Origin: Comamonas sp.
GTDB taxonomy: Bacteria > Pseudomonadota > Gammaproteobacteria > Burkholderiales > Burkholderiaceae_C
Direction of reading: 5' to 3'
Assembly: GCA_021166775.1 (NCBI GenBank)
Contig: JAJPEQ010000011.1
Span: forward strand, 1 to 64,000
Length of the DNA stretch: 64,000 bases
The translations under genes and the position numbers were made by a program. A model generated the notes under the pieces. That model saw only the letters and a list, made by a program, of their open reading frames with translations, was not told the DNA's origin and did no database searches. Positions 43,428 to 53,215 of the stretch are shown here, piece after piece. Numbering within the stretch: the first letter of the stretch is position 1; each line of letters opens with the position of its first letter.

Positions 43428-45533
43428 TCAGATGGCCTGCGGATCGACGTCGATCAGCCAGCGCACCAGGGCGCGGTGGCGGGTGCGTTCGGCGTGCAGC
43501 AAAGGCTGCCAGGCGGCGAGCAGGTGTTGCAGCGCGCCACGGTGGTGGCTCTCCAGAAGCATCTGCGCGCGCTCCACGTTGGCGACGCGTTGCACGGCGA
43601 GCGGCACCGGAGGGTAGAGGAAGACCTGATCCATGCCGGGCAGCTGCGCCGTCCGCGCCGCTTCGCTGGCGGCACGCAGAAAGTCTTGCGCGGCCTCTTG
43701 CGTGCGGGCGTCGGCGCGCAGCAGCGCCTGGTGCGAAAAGGGCGGCATGCCGGCCGCTTCACGCTCGGCCAGTTGTCGGGCGGCGAATGCGGGATAGTCG
43801 TGCCCGCGCAGCGCGGCAAACAGCGGGTGTTCGGGGTGCCAGGTCTGGACCCACAACTCCGGGGCCGATTGCTGTGCCTTCATGTACCGCGCGTCGCGCC
43901 CGGCACGCCCCCCCGCCTGCATCAGCAGGGCGAAGAGGCGCTCGGGCGCACGAAAGTCACTGGAGAAGAGCGCGCCGTCGGGCTGCACGGCCGCGACGAG
44001 CGTGACACGGCGAAAGTCGTGCCCCTTGGCCACCATCTGCGTGCCCACGAGCACGTCCACATCGCCCGCGTGCATCTGTGCCAGCTGTGCCTTGAGTGCG
44101 CCCCGGGCGCGCGTGGTGTCCGCGTCGATGCGCGCCACGCGCGCGGCGCGCCGCTGCGGCGTGATGACGTTGCGCAGCAGCTGCGCGAGCTGCTCCTCCA
44201 GCTGCTCGGTGCCGCGGCCGATGGGCAGGATGTCGGGATTGCCGCAGTCCGGGCAGGCGCGCGGCACGGGGCTGGCGGCGCCGCAATGATGGCAGCGCAG
44301 CGTGCGGTCGCTCTTGTGGAATACCTGTGTGGCCGAGCAGTGGGGGCAACCGCTCTTCCAGCCGCAGGCGCCGCAGTGCAGCACGGGCGCGAAGCCGCGG
44401 CGGTTGAGCAGCACGAGGCACTGCTCACCGCGCTGTACCCGTTCGGTGATGGCCGCGATCAGCGGCGGCGCGAACACGGCCTTGCGCGGCTGTTGCGACA
44501 TGTCGATGAGGCGCAGGCGCGGCAGCTCGCCCGCACCGATGCGCGCGGGCATGTGCAGGCGCTGGTAGCGAGGGGCCGCCGGGTCGCTGGCGTGCCAGCT
44601 CTCCAGCGACGGCGTGGCGCTGCCCAGGATCACCCGGGCGCCCACGTCGCGCGCGCGCCAGACGGCGAGGTCGCGAGCCGAGTAGCGCGCGCCCTCCTGC
44701 TGCTTGTAGCTGGCGTCGTGCTCTTCGTCGACCACGATGAGCACGAGTCGCGGCAGGCTGGCAAGGATCGCCATGCGGGTGCCGAGCACGATGCGTGCCT
44801 GCCCGGTGTGCGCGGCGAGCCAGCTCCTGAGGCGCTGCGCGGGCGTCATGGCGCTGTGCAGACTGACGATGGCGCTTGCGCCCCACAGGGCTTCAAAGCG
44901 TTCGCGAAAGCGTGCCTCCAGCTGGGGGGTGAGGTTGATCTCGGGCACCAGGACCAGCGCCTGGGCGCCGGGGTCTCGGGTCAGTGCCGCCTGGACGGCG
45001 TGCAGGTAGACCTCGGTCTTGCCGCTGCCGGTGCTGCCGAACAGCAGGAAAGGGCCTGAATGGGCATCCATTTCGGCTGCGGCGCCTTGCTGTTCGGCGC
45101 TGAGCACGATGGTTTCTGATGAGGCGGCCGGGTCGGCGTCCGGCGCGGGCGTGCCCGGAGGCACCCGGCGCAGTCGCCGTGCCAGCTGATCGGCGGTCAG
45201 CTCGCGCAGCGATGGGGGAAGCGCGGACAAGGCCACTTCGCCCAGGCTGCGCTGATAGTAGCGCGCCGTGAAGGCCACCAGGCGGCGCCAGGGAGCAGGC
45301 AGGGGCGCGAGTCCTTCCAGGACGGCGGCGACGCGGCGCAGCTTCGGGGGCTCTGACCCGGCGCCCTGCGGCTCATCCCACGTGATGCCCAGCACTTCGC
45401 GGGCGCCCAAGGGCACGCGCACCAGAGTACCGGCAGGCAGCGGCACGTCATGGGCGTAGCTGAGGATGGGTGCCGCGCTGCTGTGCGCTGGGGTTGGCAC
45501 AACGATGTGCACCGGGACGGCTGGGGTGGACAA
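43428..45533 (-). CDS. priA: Primosomal replication restart helicase PriA
   Basis: 701 residues from TTG 45533; a GTG at 45512 is an alternative. Walker A FGSTGSGKTEVYLHAVQAAL, VVDEEHDASYKQQEGARYSA and two zinc-binding Cys clusters (LHCGACGWKSGCPHCS, then CHHCGAASPVPRACPDCG) are complete. PriA binds stalled forks and reloads the replisome. The AT-rich spacer upstream carries inverted DnaA-box-like sites. Confidence 0.95.
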   Translation of the reverse strand: MSTPAVPVHIVVPTPAHSSAAPILSYAHDVPLPAGTLVRVPLGAREVLGITWDEPQGAGSEPPKLRRVAAVLEGLAPLPAPWRRLVAFTARYYQRSLGEVALSALPPSLRELTADQLARRLRRVPPGTPAPDADPAASSETIVLSAEQQGAAAEMDAHSGPFLLFGSTGSGKTEVYLHAVQAALTRDPGAQALVLVPEINLTPQLEARFRERFEALWGASAIVSLHSAMTPAQRLRSWLAAHTGQARIVLGTRMAILASLPRLVLIVVDEEHDASYKQQEGARYSARDLAVWRARDVGARVILGSATPSLESWHASDPAAPRYQRLHMPARIGAGELPRLRLIDMSQQPRKAVFAPPLIAAITERVQRGEQCLVLLNRRGFAPVLHCGACGWKSGCPHCSATQVFHKSDRTLRCHHCGAASPVPRACPDCGNPDILPIGRGTEQLEEQLAQLLRNVITPQRRAARVARIDADTTRARGALKAQLAQMHAGDVDVLVGTQMVAKGHDFRRVTLVAAVQPDGALFSSDFRAPERLFALLMQAGGRAGRDARYMKAQQSAPELWVQTWHPEHPLFAALRGHDYPAFAARQLAEREAAGMPPFSHQALLRADARTQEAAQDFLRAASEAARTAQLPGMDQVFLYPPVPLAVQRVANVERAQMLLESHHRGALQHLLAAWQPLLHAERTRHRALVRWLIDVDPQAI

Positions 45534-45864
45534 GCTGCGGTCGATGCTGTTGATTCATGACTTGAAATATTGCGCCAAGTTCATGAATTTATGGACATTT
45601 TCAAGCTATCCACGGGAGCTGTGGATAACTTTGTGGGTATCTTGGGTTCAAACAAGCGCAAGCCGCGCAGTTGCTGGATTTGGCCGGATTGCGCACGAAA
45701 ATGGCAATGACAAAAAACCCTTATAAATCAACGATGTGTATGGCGCGCGTACATCATCGTCATCGTGCGCTGCAACATGATGGGCGCCGCATGCGCTACA
45801 TTTTTTTTGTGCATAAGTCAGTCCGGGCCTCCTGTCAATACCGCGAACGCTGCGGTGCGGCGTC
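45534..45864 (-). promoter_or_regulatory. AT-rich priA-hemE spacer with inverted DnaA-box-like sites
   Basis: 331 bp without a gene, clearly less GC-rich than the neighbours. TGTGGATAA (45620-45628) is the exact complement of the DnaA box TTATCCACA. CTATCCACG (45606-45614) faces it, giving 7-bp arms TATCCAC/GTGGATA around a six-base spacer. The site is 73-95 bp upstream of the priA start. A run of eight T occurs near 45801-45808, before the hemE end. Confidence 0.5.
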
Positions 45865-46965
45865 TCACTGGCGCATCAGACGCCCGTGGTTGTGTACCGC
45901 CTCCACGAGCGTGCTGACGTGCTCCGGGGGCGTGTGCTGGCTGATGCCGTGACCCAGATTGAAAATCTGCGTCGGGCCCGCCGTGCCAGGGTCGGTGTGC
46001 GGTGGGCCGAAGCTGTCCATGACCATGCGCACCTGCTCGGCGATGACCTCGGGCGGGGCAAACAGCACGTTCGGGTCCAGGTTGCCCTGCAGCGCCTTCA
46101 CGTCTCCCACCCGCGTGCGTGCCTGGCCGAGGTTGACCGTCCAGTCCAGACCCAGCACTTCGCAATCGAGCGCCCGCATGTCCTGCAGCCACAGGCCGCC
46201 GCCCTTGGTGAAGACGATGCGCGGTACGGGGCTGCCGTCCGGCGCGTGGCGGTCGAGCAGCGAGAGCACCCGCTGCGTGTAGGCCAGGCTGAATTGCTGA
46301 AACGCCCCGTCGGCCAGCACCCCGCCCCAGCTGTCGAAGATCATCACCGCCTGCGCGCCGGCCGCGATCTGCGCGTTCAGGTACTGCGCCACGGCCGTGG
46401 CGTTGATGGCAAGCACCTGGTGCATGAGGTCGGGGCGCGCGTACATCAGGGTCTTGACGTGGCGATAGTCCTGCGAGCCGCGCCCTTCCACCATGTAGCA
46501 GGCCAGCGTCCAGGGGCTGCCCGAGAAGCCGATCAGCGGCACGCGCCCGGCCAGCGCCTTGCGGATGCTGGTGACGGCGTCGAAGACGTAGCGCAGCTTG
46601 TCCAGATCGGGCGCAGCGAGGCGCGCCACGTCAGTCTCGCTGCGGATGGCATGGTCAAAGCGCGGGCCTTCGCCTTCGGCGAACGTCAGGCCCAGGCCCA
46701 TGGCGTCGGGCACCGTAAGAATGTCCGAAAACAGGATGGCGGCGTCCAGCGGATAGCGATCGATGGGCTGCAGTGTCACTTCGGTGGCGTAGTCCACGTT
46801 TGTCGCAAGACCCATGAAGCTGCCGGCCCTGGCGCGCGTGGCGCGGTATTCCGGCAGGTAGCGGCCGGCCTGGCGCATCAGCCAGACCGGGGTGGTGTCG
46901 GTGGCCTGGCGCCAGCAGGCGCGCAGGAAGCGGTCGTTCTTCAGGGGAGCAAAGGCGCTGGTCAT
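45865..46965 (-). CDS. hemE: Uroporphyrinogen decarboxylase
   Basis: 366 residues with both family signatures: [20 protein letters not shown] near the N terminus and [20 protein letters not shown] in the middle. Lengths agree with the family (about 355). It decarboxylates uroporphyrinogen III to coproporphyrinogen III in haem synthesis. It is on the same strand as priA, downstream of the copper-type cluster. Confidence 0.96.
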   Translation of the reverse strand: MTSAFAPLKNDRFLRACWRQATDTTPVWLMRQAGRYLPEYRATRARAGSFMGLATNVDYATEVTLQPIDRYPLDAAILFSDILTVPDAMGLGLTFAEGEGPRFDHAIRSETDVARLAAPDLDKLRYVFDAVTSIRKALAGRVPLIGFSGSPWTLACYMVEGRGSQDYRHVKTLMYARPDLMHQVLAINATAVAQYLNAQIAAGAQAVMIFDSWGGVLADGAFQQFSLAYTQRVLSLLDRHAPDGSPVPRIVFTKGGGLWLQDMRALDCEVLGLDWTVNLGQARTRVGDVKALQGNLDPNVLFAPPEVIAEQVRMVMDSFGPPHTDPGTAGPTQIFNLGHGISQHTPPEHVSTLVEAVHNHGRLMRQ

Positions 46966-47022
46966 CCGGGGATTGTCGCAGGCCGCGGTGGGCGGGACGC
47001 AGCCGGGCGGGTCGACAGCCTT

Positions 47023-48687
47023 TCAGTCGTCGAGCGTGACCGTGCCCTGCAGACTCAGCTGTGTGAATTCGTCGATCAGGATCGTGACGCGCACCGTCCA
47101 TTGCCCGCCGGTGGGGATCAGCACCCCATCCGCGCGCCACACCCCGGGACGCACCTGGCTGGCCTGCGCGTGCAAGGCCTCGATGCCGACTGCGCTGTTG
47201 GCGAGGGTGTAGCCCACCTGCCTGGCGTCCAGCGCCGCAGATGCACCGTCGCGGATCGATGCCGTGATGGACACCGGCCCGGCGCGGCCGGGCATGAGCT
47301 GCAGATCCACCGTGGCCCGGGCGTCGTGCAGCTGCACATGCCGACTCTCCTGCGCTGCGGCCGCGTGGGCCAGCGAGCGCGGCGGCACGGTGAAGCGCCA
47401 CAGCGCCACCACCGCGAGGATGGCCAGCAACATGGCGGTCTCCACGGCGATGGAGCGCCGCAGGCGCCCTGCGGCGCCGGCTTCGTCCCGCGCCACCGCA
47501 ACCGTGAGGCGCCAGCGATTGGCCGCGGCCAGCAGCAGCACGAGCGCCACCAGCGCCAGCTTGAGCACCAGCACGCGGCCGTAGTCGGTGCCCGTCAGAG
47601 CGGAGAAGTCCCCGAGCTGAATGGCCGCGAGTGTGAGCCCGGTCAGCACCAGCGCGGCCAGCGGGTAGACGATGAGCCGCGAAAAGCGCGCCAGCACGCG
47701 CGGGCCGAGGGGACTCCCCGCGCGCAGCGCGCTCGCCAGCGGAAGCAGCGCGCCCACCCAGAGCGCGACGCCCGTCGCATGCAGGAACACGGCCGCCCGC
47801 GTCGCCCACTGGGGCGGTGCGGTGCTTGCATGGCCGCTGGCCGCCAGCGCCAGCCCGAGGCCGACGAGCGCCAGCAGACTCGCGGGGCGCGCCGCCTCCG
47901 GCCTGCGGACACGGCGGGCAGCGAGCGCCAGGGCCAGGGCGCCCGCGGCGATGCAGAGCGTGACGCCATAGGGACTGCCCACGCCCGTGCGCCAGGCGTG
48001 CCAGCCTATGCCCTGCGCCGCGCCCAGCCCCAGCATGTCCGCGCCCTGCAGGCCAGGCGATGCCGCGGCGCTCAGCAGGCCCAGAAGCAGCGCGCCGTCG
48101 ATGGTGCGCTCCCCCGTGTGCTCCGAACCGACACCGGGGCGTGCGCCTGCCGGGGTGATCCAGGCACTGAAGAAGGCCCCGCCGACACCGACGAACAGGC
48201 CGATGTACAGCGCGATCCTGGCGAGCCAGATCGCCGCGGCGAGCGAGCCAGCCATCCCGGCCGCTGCCGATGCCGGCGCAGGCCGGACCGCTGCCGTGCC
48301 GACCGAAAACGTCACGACGCCGGCCACCGGGTGGCCGTCGGCGGAGATCACGTGCCAGCTCACGGCGTGAACGCCCCCGCCCAACGTCGGCAGTTGCACG
48401 GTGAGCGTGGTGCCACCCGCGTGGACGTCGCGCGGCGCGACCTTGCGCCCATCGGCTTCGACGATCTCGATGCGTGTGGGCGTGACGTCCTCGTCGAAGC
48501 GCAGCGTGAGCGCGCCGGGAGCCTGTGAGAGCACGCTGGCGCTCGCGGGCTCGGACTGCACCAGCGACGCATGGGCCCGTGCTCTGGGACTGGCCAGCAT
48601 CAGCGCCAGCAATGCGGCCAGGAGCAGGAGGCTGGCCGGCCAGGCGCGCAGGCTGCGCGCGTCGGGCGCCGCTGGTGCGTGCGTCAC
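47023..48687 (-). CDS. CopC-CopD fusion copper transport/resistance protein
   Basis: 554 residues from GTG 48687, overlapping the YcnI stop (GTGA). After a signal peptide the mature protein begins AHASLVQSEPASASVLSQAP, a CopC domain with an N-terminal copper-binding His, and a second His in AVSWHVISADGHPVAG. A CopD membrane domain with about eight helices follows (residues about 145-420), then a C-terminal soluble YtkA-like domain. CopC and CopD move copper across periplasm and inner membrane. Confidence 0.88.
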   Translation of the reverse strand: MTHAPAAPDARSLRAWPASLLLLAALLALMLASPRARAHASLVQSEPASASVLSQAPGALTLRFDEDVTPTRIEIVEADGRKVAPRDVHAGGTTLTVQLPTLGGGVHAVSWHVISADGHPVAGVVTFSVGTAAVRPAPASAAAGMAGSLAAAIWLARIALYIGLFVGVGGAFFSAWITPAGARPGVGSEHTGERTIDGALLLGLLSAAASPGLQGADMLGLGAAQGIGWHAWRTGVGSPYGVTLCIAAGALALALAARRVRRPEAARPASLLALVGLGLALAASGHASTAPPQWATRAAVFLHATGVALWVGALLPLASALRAGSPLGPRVLARFSRLIVYPLAALVLTGLTLAAIQLGDFSALTGTDYGRVLVLKLALVALVLLLAAANRWRLTVAVARDEAGAAGRLRRSIAVETAMLLAILAVVALWRFTVPPRSLAHAAAAQESRHVQLHDARATVDLQLMPGRAGPVSITASIRDGASAALDARQVGYTLANSAVGIEALHAQASQVRPGVWRADGVLIPTGGQWTVRVTILIDEFTQLSLQGTVTLDD

Positions 48688-49232
48688 GGCGTTTCCTTCG
48701 GCGTCAGGCGCAGGGAGGGTGCCGGCATCTCGAGGTGCCCGTTCTGGCCCGCCGCCGGGATCTCGATCCAGCGCTCCACCCTCTGCCCGCAGGTCTGCAC
48801 CACCGGAAAATACAGCGGTGTGCCCGGCGCCAGCGTCGAGGCGATCTGGCTGCTGAAGACGAATTCGTCGTAGTAGGCATCGGGCAGCGGGCCGCCCGAC
48901 CAGGTGATGGTGCGTACCCCGTCGGTCAACTGCGCGCCATGGTAAGCGTAGGCCTGCGCATATTTGCCATGGGTCATCGTGATTTCCCAGCCGGGCTTGG
49001 GCTGGGGCTTGACGGCAATGACTCCGGCGGGCATCTGCACGCTCAGCTGCGTCGTGGCCGCGCCCTTGCAGCCGTGCGGTACGCGCAGCACCGCCTTGTA
49101 GCTGCCGCCGACCTGCGCCTGCGCGGTCTGCAGTGACACGTGCGCCTGCGCCGCGCCGCCGCACAGGCTGACTGCGGCGAGTGCGAGGGGGGCAGTGAAG
49201 GTCCTCATCCCGGTGATTGTGCTTGCGTTCAT
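48684..49232 (-). CDS. YcnI/DUF1775 copper-associated exported protein
   Basis: 182 residues. After the signal peptide (ending AAQA) the mature chain begins HVSLQTAQAQVGGSYKAVLR, placing a histidine at the N terminus as in copper-binding YcnI. Other family blocks are VPHGCKGAATTQLSVQMP and TWSGGPLPDAYYDEFVF. YcnI-type proteins bind Cu(II) and pair with CopC/CopD. It is translationally coupled to the downstream fusion gene. Confidence 0.9.
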   Translation of the reverse strand: MNASTITGMRTFTAPLALAAVSLCGGAAQAHVSLQTAQAQVGGSYKAVLRVPHGCKGAATTQLSVQMPAGVIAVKPQPKPGWEITMTHGKYAQAYAYHGAQLTDGVRTITWSGGPLPDAYYDEFVFSSQIASTLAPGTPLYFPVVQTCGQRVERWIEIPAAGQNGHLEMPAPSLRLTPKETP

Positions 49233-49246
49233 GATGCTTCACTTTC

Positions 49247-51358
49247 TTAAAATTGATAGCGCATGCCGGCGTGGATGCTGCGTCCCGTGCCGGAGTAGAA
49301 GGTGCTGACGGGTGCGGCCGCGGCATTCAGCACCGGCGCGAAATCAGCCACGTAGCGCCGGTTGGTGAGGTTGCGCAGGTCCACGTAGAAGCTCAGGCCA
49401 TCGCTGAGCGCCGCGCCGAATCTGAGGCCCAGCAGCGCGTAGCCCGGCGTCCTCATTGTGTTGGCGTAATCGACCCAGGCGCCGCCGGGCACCCAGTCCA
49501 GCGTCGGCGTGGCGTAGAAGCCGTCGGCGCGCGTGTAGCTCAGCGCGGTGCGCAGCACGTGGCGCGGCAGTCCGGGGATGGCGTTGCCACCATGCTGCGG
49601 GTCGCCTTGGAAGCGGAAATCGCTCCAGTTCCACATCTGGCTGAGCTCAAGACGGTCGCCCGCGTTCTCCGCCACGAGGTTGCGCGCCAGCGTGAGCGAG
49701 GCGCCCAGCTCGATGCCCTGGTGCAGCGTGCGACCGGCGTTGAAGGTGGCGGCGGGCACCGTCGGATCGGTCGTGTACTGCAGCATCTCGCCGCGCACCC
49801 GCGAGCGGTAGTAGGTGGCGTCCCAACGCAGCGGGCCATGCTGGCCGCGCGTGCCGATCTCGGCCGTCCAGGCGCGTTGCGAGGCCAGCGGCACGAAACG
49901 GCTGGCGGCACCGAAGGTCTGCGTCAGATCGGTGAAATCGGGCACGTCTTGGCTGCGGGTGAGGTTGGCGAAAACCTGCACATGCTCGCGCGGCTCCCAC
50001 AGCAGGCCGATCTTCGGGTTCAGGCCGCTGTACGCCACCCTGTCGGACGCCGCATCCGGGTTGCCGGGCCGCACGCCGTGGTTGATGTAGTCCCGGTCGT
50101 GGCGCAGCGCCTTCACGCCCGCGACGAGGGCCAGGCGCGGCGTGACGAAGGTGCGGTTCTCCAGATACGCCTCGACGTTCAGCGCCTTCTGGCGCGCGTC
50201 CAGCGTGGGCGCGCCTGCCGCGCCGCCCTGGTTGACGAAGCGCCGCGCCTCGTAGCTGCCGCCGAACACGCGCGCGCCCAGCGTCATCTCGTTGCGGCGG
50301 GTGCCCATGTGCCACGCCCGGGTGAAGCGCGGCGCCACGCCCCAGGTGTCGCCGTTCGTCGTTAGCACCTGGAAGATCGGGTGGAACATGTCGGTGTGAA
50401 TCAGCCAGCTGTTCACGTCGAGCCGGCCGTCACCCAGCGCCACGCTGGTGCGGTTGGCCAGTCGCTGCACGCGCATGTCGCGCGCCTGGTTCTGCGCGAC
50501 GATGCCCGCCCCGGCCTGGCGCGGATGGCCCAGCGCGTCGGCCAGACTCAGCGTGCCCGGCAGCAATTGGTTGGTGGCGTAGATGCCGAGATAAAAACGC
50601 GTTTCGGCCGATGGCCCGAGCCGGTAGCCCAGGTTGCCGTTGAACTGCCCGTAGTTGCCGGTTTCATGCGCGCGCCAGCCGTCGGCGTGCGAGGCGGTGA
50701 GGTTGGCCAGCCAGTCCAGGTCGCCTGTCACGCGCGAGATCTGGCCGCTCGTCTGCACGTGGCCAAAGCTGCCGCCCGAGACTTGCACGATGGTGGGCGC
50801 CAGCGCCGTGTAGGCCGTGGGCGTGGCGAAGTTGATCGCGCCGCCGAGCGTGGACGCGCCCAGGCCCAGCGCGTTGCCGCCCTTGTAGATCTCGGTCGTG
50901 CGCAGGCTCATAGGGTCAATCTCGTAGAGGTCGCCGCTGCCGTCGGCGAGATTGGTCGGGATGCCGTCCTGCAGCAGCTCGATGCCGCGCACGTGGTAGC
51001 CGCGCGCAATGCCCGAGCCGCGGATCGACAGGCGCAGCTCCTGTCCGTAGCGGTTTTGCGTGACCACGCCGGGCGCGTCCTGTAGCACGTCGTGCAGGTT
51101 GGCCTGGTAGCGATCCAGCAGCGTGGCGTTGTCGATGAAGCCGACCGAGCCGGCGGTCTGCTCGATGGCCTCGCGCTGGCGCGTGACGCTGGGCACGGTG
51201 GGTGAGCCCGGTTCGGTATCGGTCACGGTGACCGTGGGCAGCGCCGGCGCCTCGGGCGCCGGGGCGGAGGGCTGTGCGTACGCCCCGACGCAGCACGACG
51301 CGGTGAGCACTGCCCGCCATGCGGCTCGCGCGCACGGTGCAGGGGAGGGGATGAACAT
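49247..51358 (-). CDS. TonB-dependent outer membrane receptor
   Basis: 703 residues from ATG 51358, after AAGGA. Signal peptide, then a plug domain (ANLHDVLQDAPGVVTQNRYG, LSIRGSGIARGYHVRGIELL) and a 22-strand-type barrel ending in aromatic SIHAGMRYQF. These receptors import metal complexes or cofactors using TonB energy. Its position before YcnI and CopCD suggests a copper chelate as substrate, but nothing in the barrel proves that. Confidence 0.9.
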   Translation of the reverse strand: MFIPSPAPCARAAWRAVLTASCCVGAYAQPSAPAPEAPALPTVTVTDTEPGSPTVPSVTRQREAIEQTAGSVGFIDNATLLDRYQANLHDVLQDAPGVVTQNRYGQELRLSIRGSGIARGYHVRGIELLQDGIPTNLADGSGDLYEIDPMSLRTTEIYKGGNALGLGASTLGGAINFATPTAYTALAPTIVQVSGGSFGHVQTSGQISRVTGDLDWLANLTASHADGWRAHETGNYGQFNGNLGYRLGPSAETRFYLGIYATNQLLPGTLSLADALGHPRQAGAGIVAQNQARDMRVQRLANRTSVALGDGRLDVNSWLIHTDMFHPIFQVLTTNGDTWGVAPRFTRAWHMGTRRNEMTLGARVFGGSYEARRFVNQGGAAGAPTLDARQKALNVEAYLENRTFVTPRLALVAGVKALRHDRDYINHGVRPGNPDAASDRVAYSGLNPKIGLLWEPREHVQVFANLTRSQDVPDFTDLTQTFGAASRFVPLASQRAWTAEIGTRGQHGPLRWDATYYRSRVRGEMLQYTTDPTVPAATFNAGRTLHQGIELGASLTLARNLVAENAGDRLELSQMWNWSDFRFQGDPQHGGNAIPGLPRHVLRTALSYTRADGFYATPTLDWVPGGAWVDYANTMRTPGYALLGLRFGAALSDGLSFYVDLRNLTNRRYVADFAPVLNAAAAPVSTFYSGTGRSIHAGMRYQF

Positions 51359-51504
51359 GAAAATTCCTTGATCGGCCCGGGCGCGCCGATGCGATCGTGC
51401 GCAAGGCCCGTGGCATGAAGACACGTGAAACACCACCGCACCCGCGCGGCGCGCGGCGCCCTGCGGCAGCGGTGGAATGCGTGGCGAAGCGGCGGCTTCG
51501 CGGC

Positions 51505-51903
51505 TCAGGCGGCGAAGGCGGGGGGGCCGCGCGGGCCGGGCAGGAGGGCGGGCTTGGTGCCCGGAACGTGGGCCGGGCCGGTCCGCATGAACCGAGCGGC
51601 CTTGGCCGTCGCCACCGCCGGTGGCACGGGTGCACCGGGCGCCGCGGCCGCGCCGTGGTGCGTGGCGCAACCCAACAGGCAGCACGGGGCATGTGGACAG
51701 GCCGGCTGCTCTGGCGTGGCTGGTGTCCCCGGGGAGGCGTGGCTTTGCGAGCAGATGTCGGAAGCCCATGGCGGCGTGTCCGCGGACGCGAGCGCGGGCA
51801 GGGGCGCGAGCGCGACAGCCATGGCGTACAGCAGCCATGCACAGGCGCAGACGATGGCGATCCACCGCCGCCGGATCTCGCGGAATGACGCTCCTGCCCT
51901 CAA
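51505..51903 (-). CDS. DUF2946 small exported protein
   Basis: 132 residues from TTG 51903, five bases after GGAGGC. An N-terminal helix (WIAIVCACAWLLYAMAVALA) is followed by DICSQSHASPG and CPHAPCCLLGCATHHG, the Cys/His pattern of DUF2946 proteins. These occur beside TonB receptors and copper genes and may carry metal. The C-terminal tail is Pro/Ala-rich. It is 146 bp upstream of the receptor on the same strand and is probably the first gene of the cluster. Confidence 0.7.
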   Translation of the reverse strand: MRAGASFREIRRRWIAIVCACAWLLYAMAVALAPLPALASADTPPWASDICSQSHASPGTPATPEQPACPHAPCCLLGCATHHGAAAAPGAPVPPAVATAKAARFMRTGPAHVPGTKPALLPGPRGPPAFAA

Positions 51904-52023
51904 TGTGCCTCCGATGCGTCCATGGTGACAGGGTTTTCCGCGCCGTCGCGGGCCGTGCACCAGGGTGTCGCCATTGTGCGGGAAAAAGCGCGCGCGGGTC
52001 GGGATTTGCGCTAAGGTGCGCCG

Positions 52024-52695
52024 ATGCAGCCCGACCTTCCCCGCCCCGAACATCGACAGGCCACACCCGCGATCGACAGCGATCACCCCGGCGTGCGGGC
52101 TTTCGCCAGGCAGCACGCCACGGGCGCCAGCGATCGAGAGCGCGCCGTGGCGCTCAACCTCGCGGTGCGCGACGGTTTTCGCTACGACCCCTACCGCATC
52201 GACCTGAGCCTGGCGGGCATGCGCGCGAGCTCGGTGCTCGCCCATGGCTACGGCTGGTGCGTGCCCAAGGCGGCGCTGCTCGCAGCCGCGGCGCGTGCGG
52301 TGGGTATCCCGGCGCGCCTGGGTTTTGCCGACGTGCGCAACCACCTCTCCACCGAGCGCATGCGCCGCACCATGAGGAGCGACATCTTCTACTGGCATGG
52401 CTACACCGAGCTGTGGCTGGACGGCGCCTGGCGCAAGGCCACGCCCGCGTTCAACATCGAGCTGTGCGAGCGCTTCGGCCTGTTGCCGCTGGAATTCGAT
52501 GGCGTGCACGATTCGCTCTACCACGCGTTCGATCGGGCGGGCCATCGCCACATGGAATACGTGAGCCAGCGTGGCAGCTTCGACGATCTGCCGCTGGCCG
52601 AGATCCATGCGGACTTCGAGCGCCTGTACCCGGGCTGGGCGGGGTGGCAAAGCGCGGACTTCCAGGCCGAGGTGCAGCAGGAGACGCCCTCATGA
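52024..52695 (+). CDS. Transglutaminase-like domain protein
   Basis: 223 residues. The catalytic Cys lies in LAHGYGWCVPKAALLAAAAR, followed by IPARLGFADVRNH and the His block SDIFYWHGYTELWLDGAWRK with a downstream acidic residue. The fold is the papain-like transglutaminase core, usually a peptidase or amidase in bacteria. No signal peptide, so cytoplasmic. It overlaps the thioesterase start (ATGA). Confidence 0.88.
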   Translation: MQPDLPRPEHRQATPAIDSDHPGVRAFARQHATGASDRERAVALNLAVRDGFRYDPYRIDLSLAGMRASSVLAHGYGWCVPKAALLAAAARAVGIPARLGFADVRNHLSTERMRRTMRSDIFYWHGYTELWLDGAWRKATPAFNIELCERFGLLPLEFDGVHDSLYHAFDRAGHRHMEYVSQRGSFDDLPLAEIHADFERLYPGWAGWQSADFQAEVQQETPS

Positions 52696-53159
52696 CGGCG
52701 GGCGTCGCGCCGTCCATTCCCGCCGGCTTCGAGGCCATTGAAATGGGTGGGGCGTTCATGGCCATCAACGGGCCCCTGTTCAAGCGCCGCCGCGATGGAG
52801 AATTTGCGCTCGGCCTGCGCATCGAGCCGCGGCATGTGAACCCCATGGCCAACCTGCATGGTGGCATGATGGCGAGCTTCTGCGACATGCTGCTGGTGCT
52901 CGTGGCGCACCACCAGAGCGAGGCGCTGCGCGCGCATTTCATGCCGACGGTGAGCCTGCAGCTGGACTACCTCGCCCCGGCGCCGTTGGGCTGCTGGATC
53001 GAGGGCGGTGGCCAGCTCCTGCGCACCACGCGTTCGCTGGCCTTCGTGCAGGCGCTGGTCACGGCCGATGGCCAGCCCTGCGTGCGCGCCAGCGGCGTGC
53101 TCAAGATCGGCCCGCTGATCGATGAGGTCATGGCGCGCGGGCGCGCGCCGTCGTCTTGA
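52692..53159 (+). CDS. PaaI-family hot-dog thioesterase
   Basis: 155 residues. The motif VNPMANLHGGMMASFCDMLL is the PaaI/DUF4442-type hot-dog active-site region (HGG...D), followed by VSLQLDYLAPAPLGCWIEGG. It should hydrolyse a small acyl-CoA. It is coupled to the transglutaminase gene and 56 bp upstream of an acyl-CoA-binding protein, a sensible acyl-CoA pairing. Confidence 0.88.
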   Translation: MTAGVAPSIPAGFEAIEMGGAFMAINGPLFKRRRDGEFALGLRIEPRHVNPMANLHGGMMASFCDMLLVLVAHHQSEALRAHFMPTVSLQLDYLAPAPLGCWIEGGGQLLRTTRSLAFVQALVTADGQPCVRASGVLKIGPLIDEVMARGRAPSS

Positions 53160-53215
53160 GGGTGCGGCCTTGCCCTAAGATGGATGCTGTTTCTCATGTC
53201 CTGCGGGAGCCCTTG

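Noticed and set aside
45600-45630. A replication origin at the DnaA-box-like pair
   Set aside because: Only two boxes, no cluster, no AT-rich unwinding repeats, and no dnaA, dnaN or gidA genes nearby.
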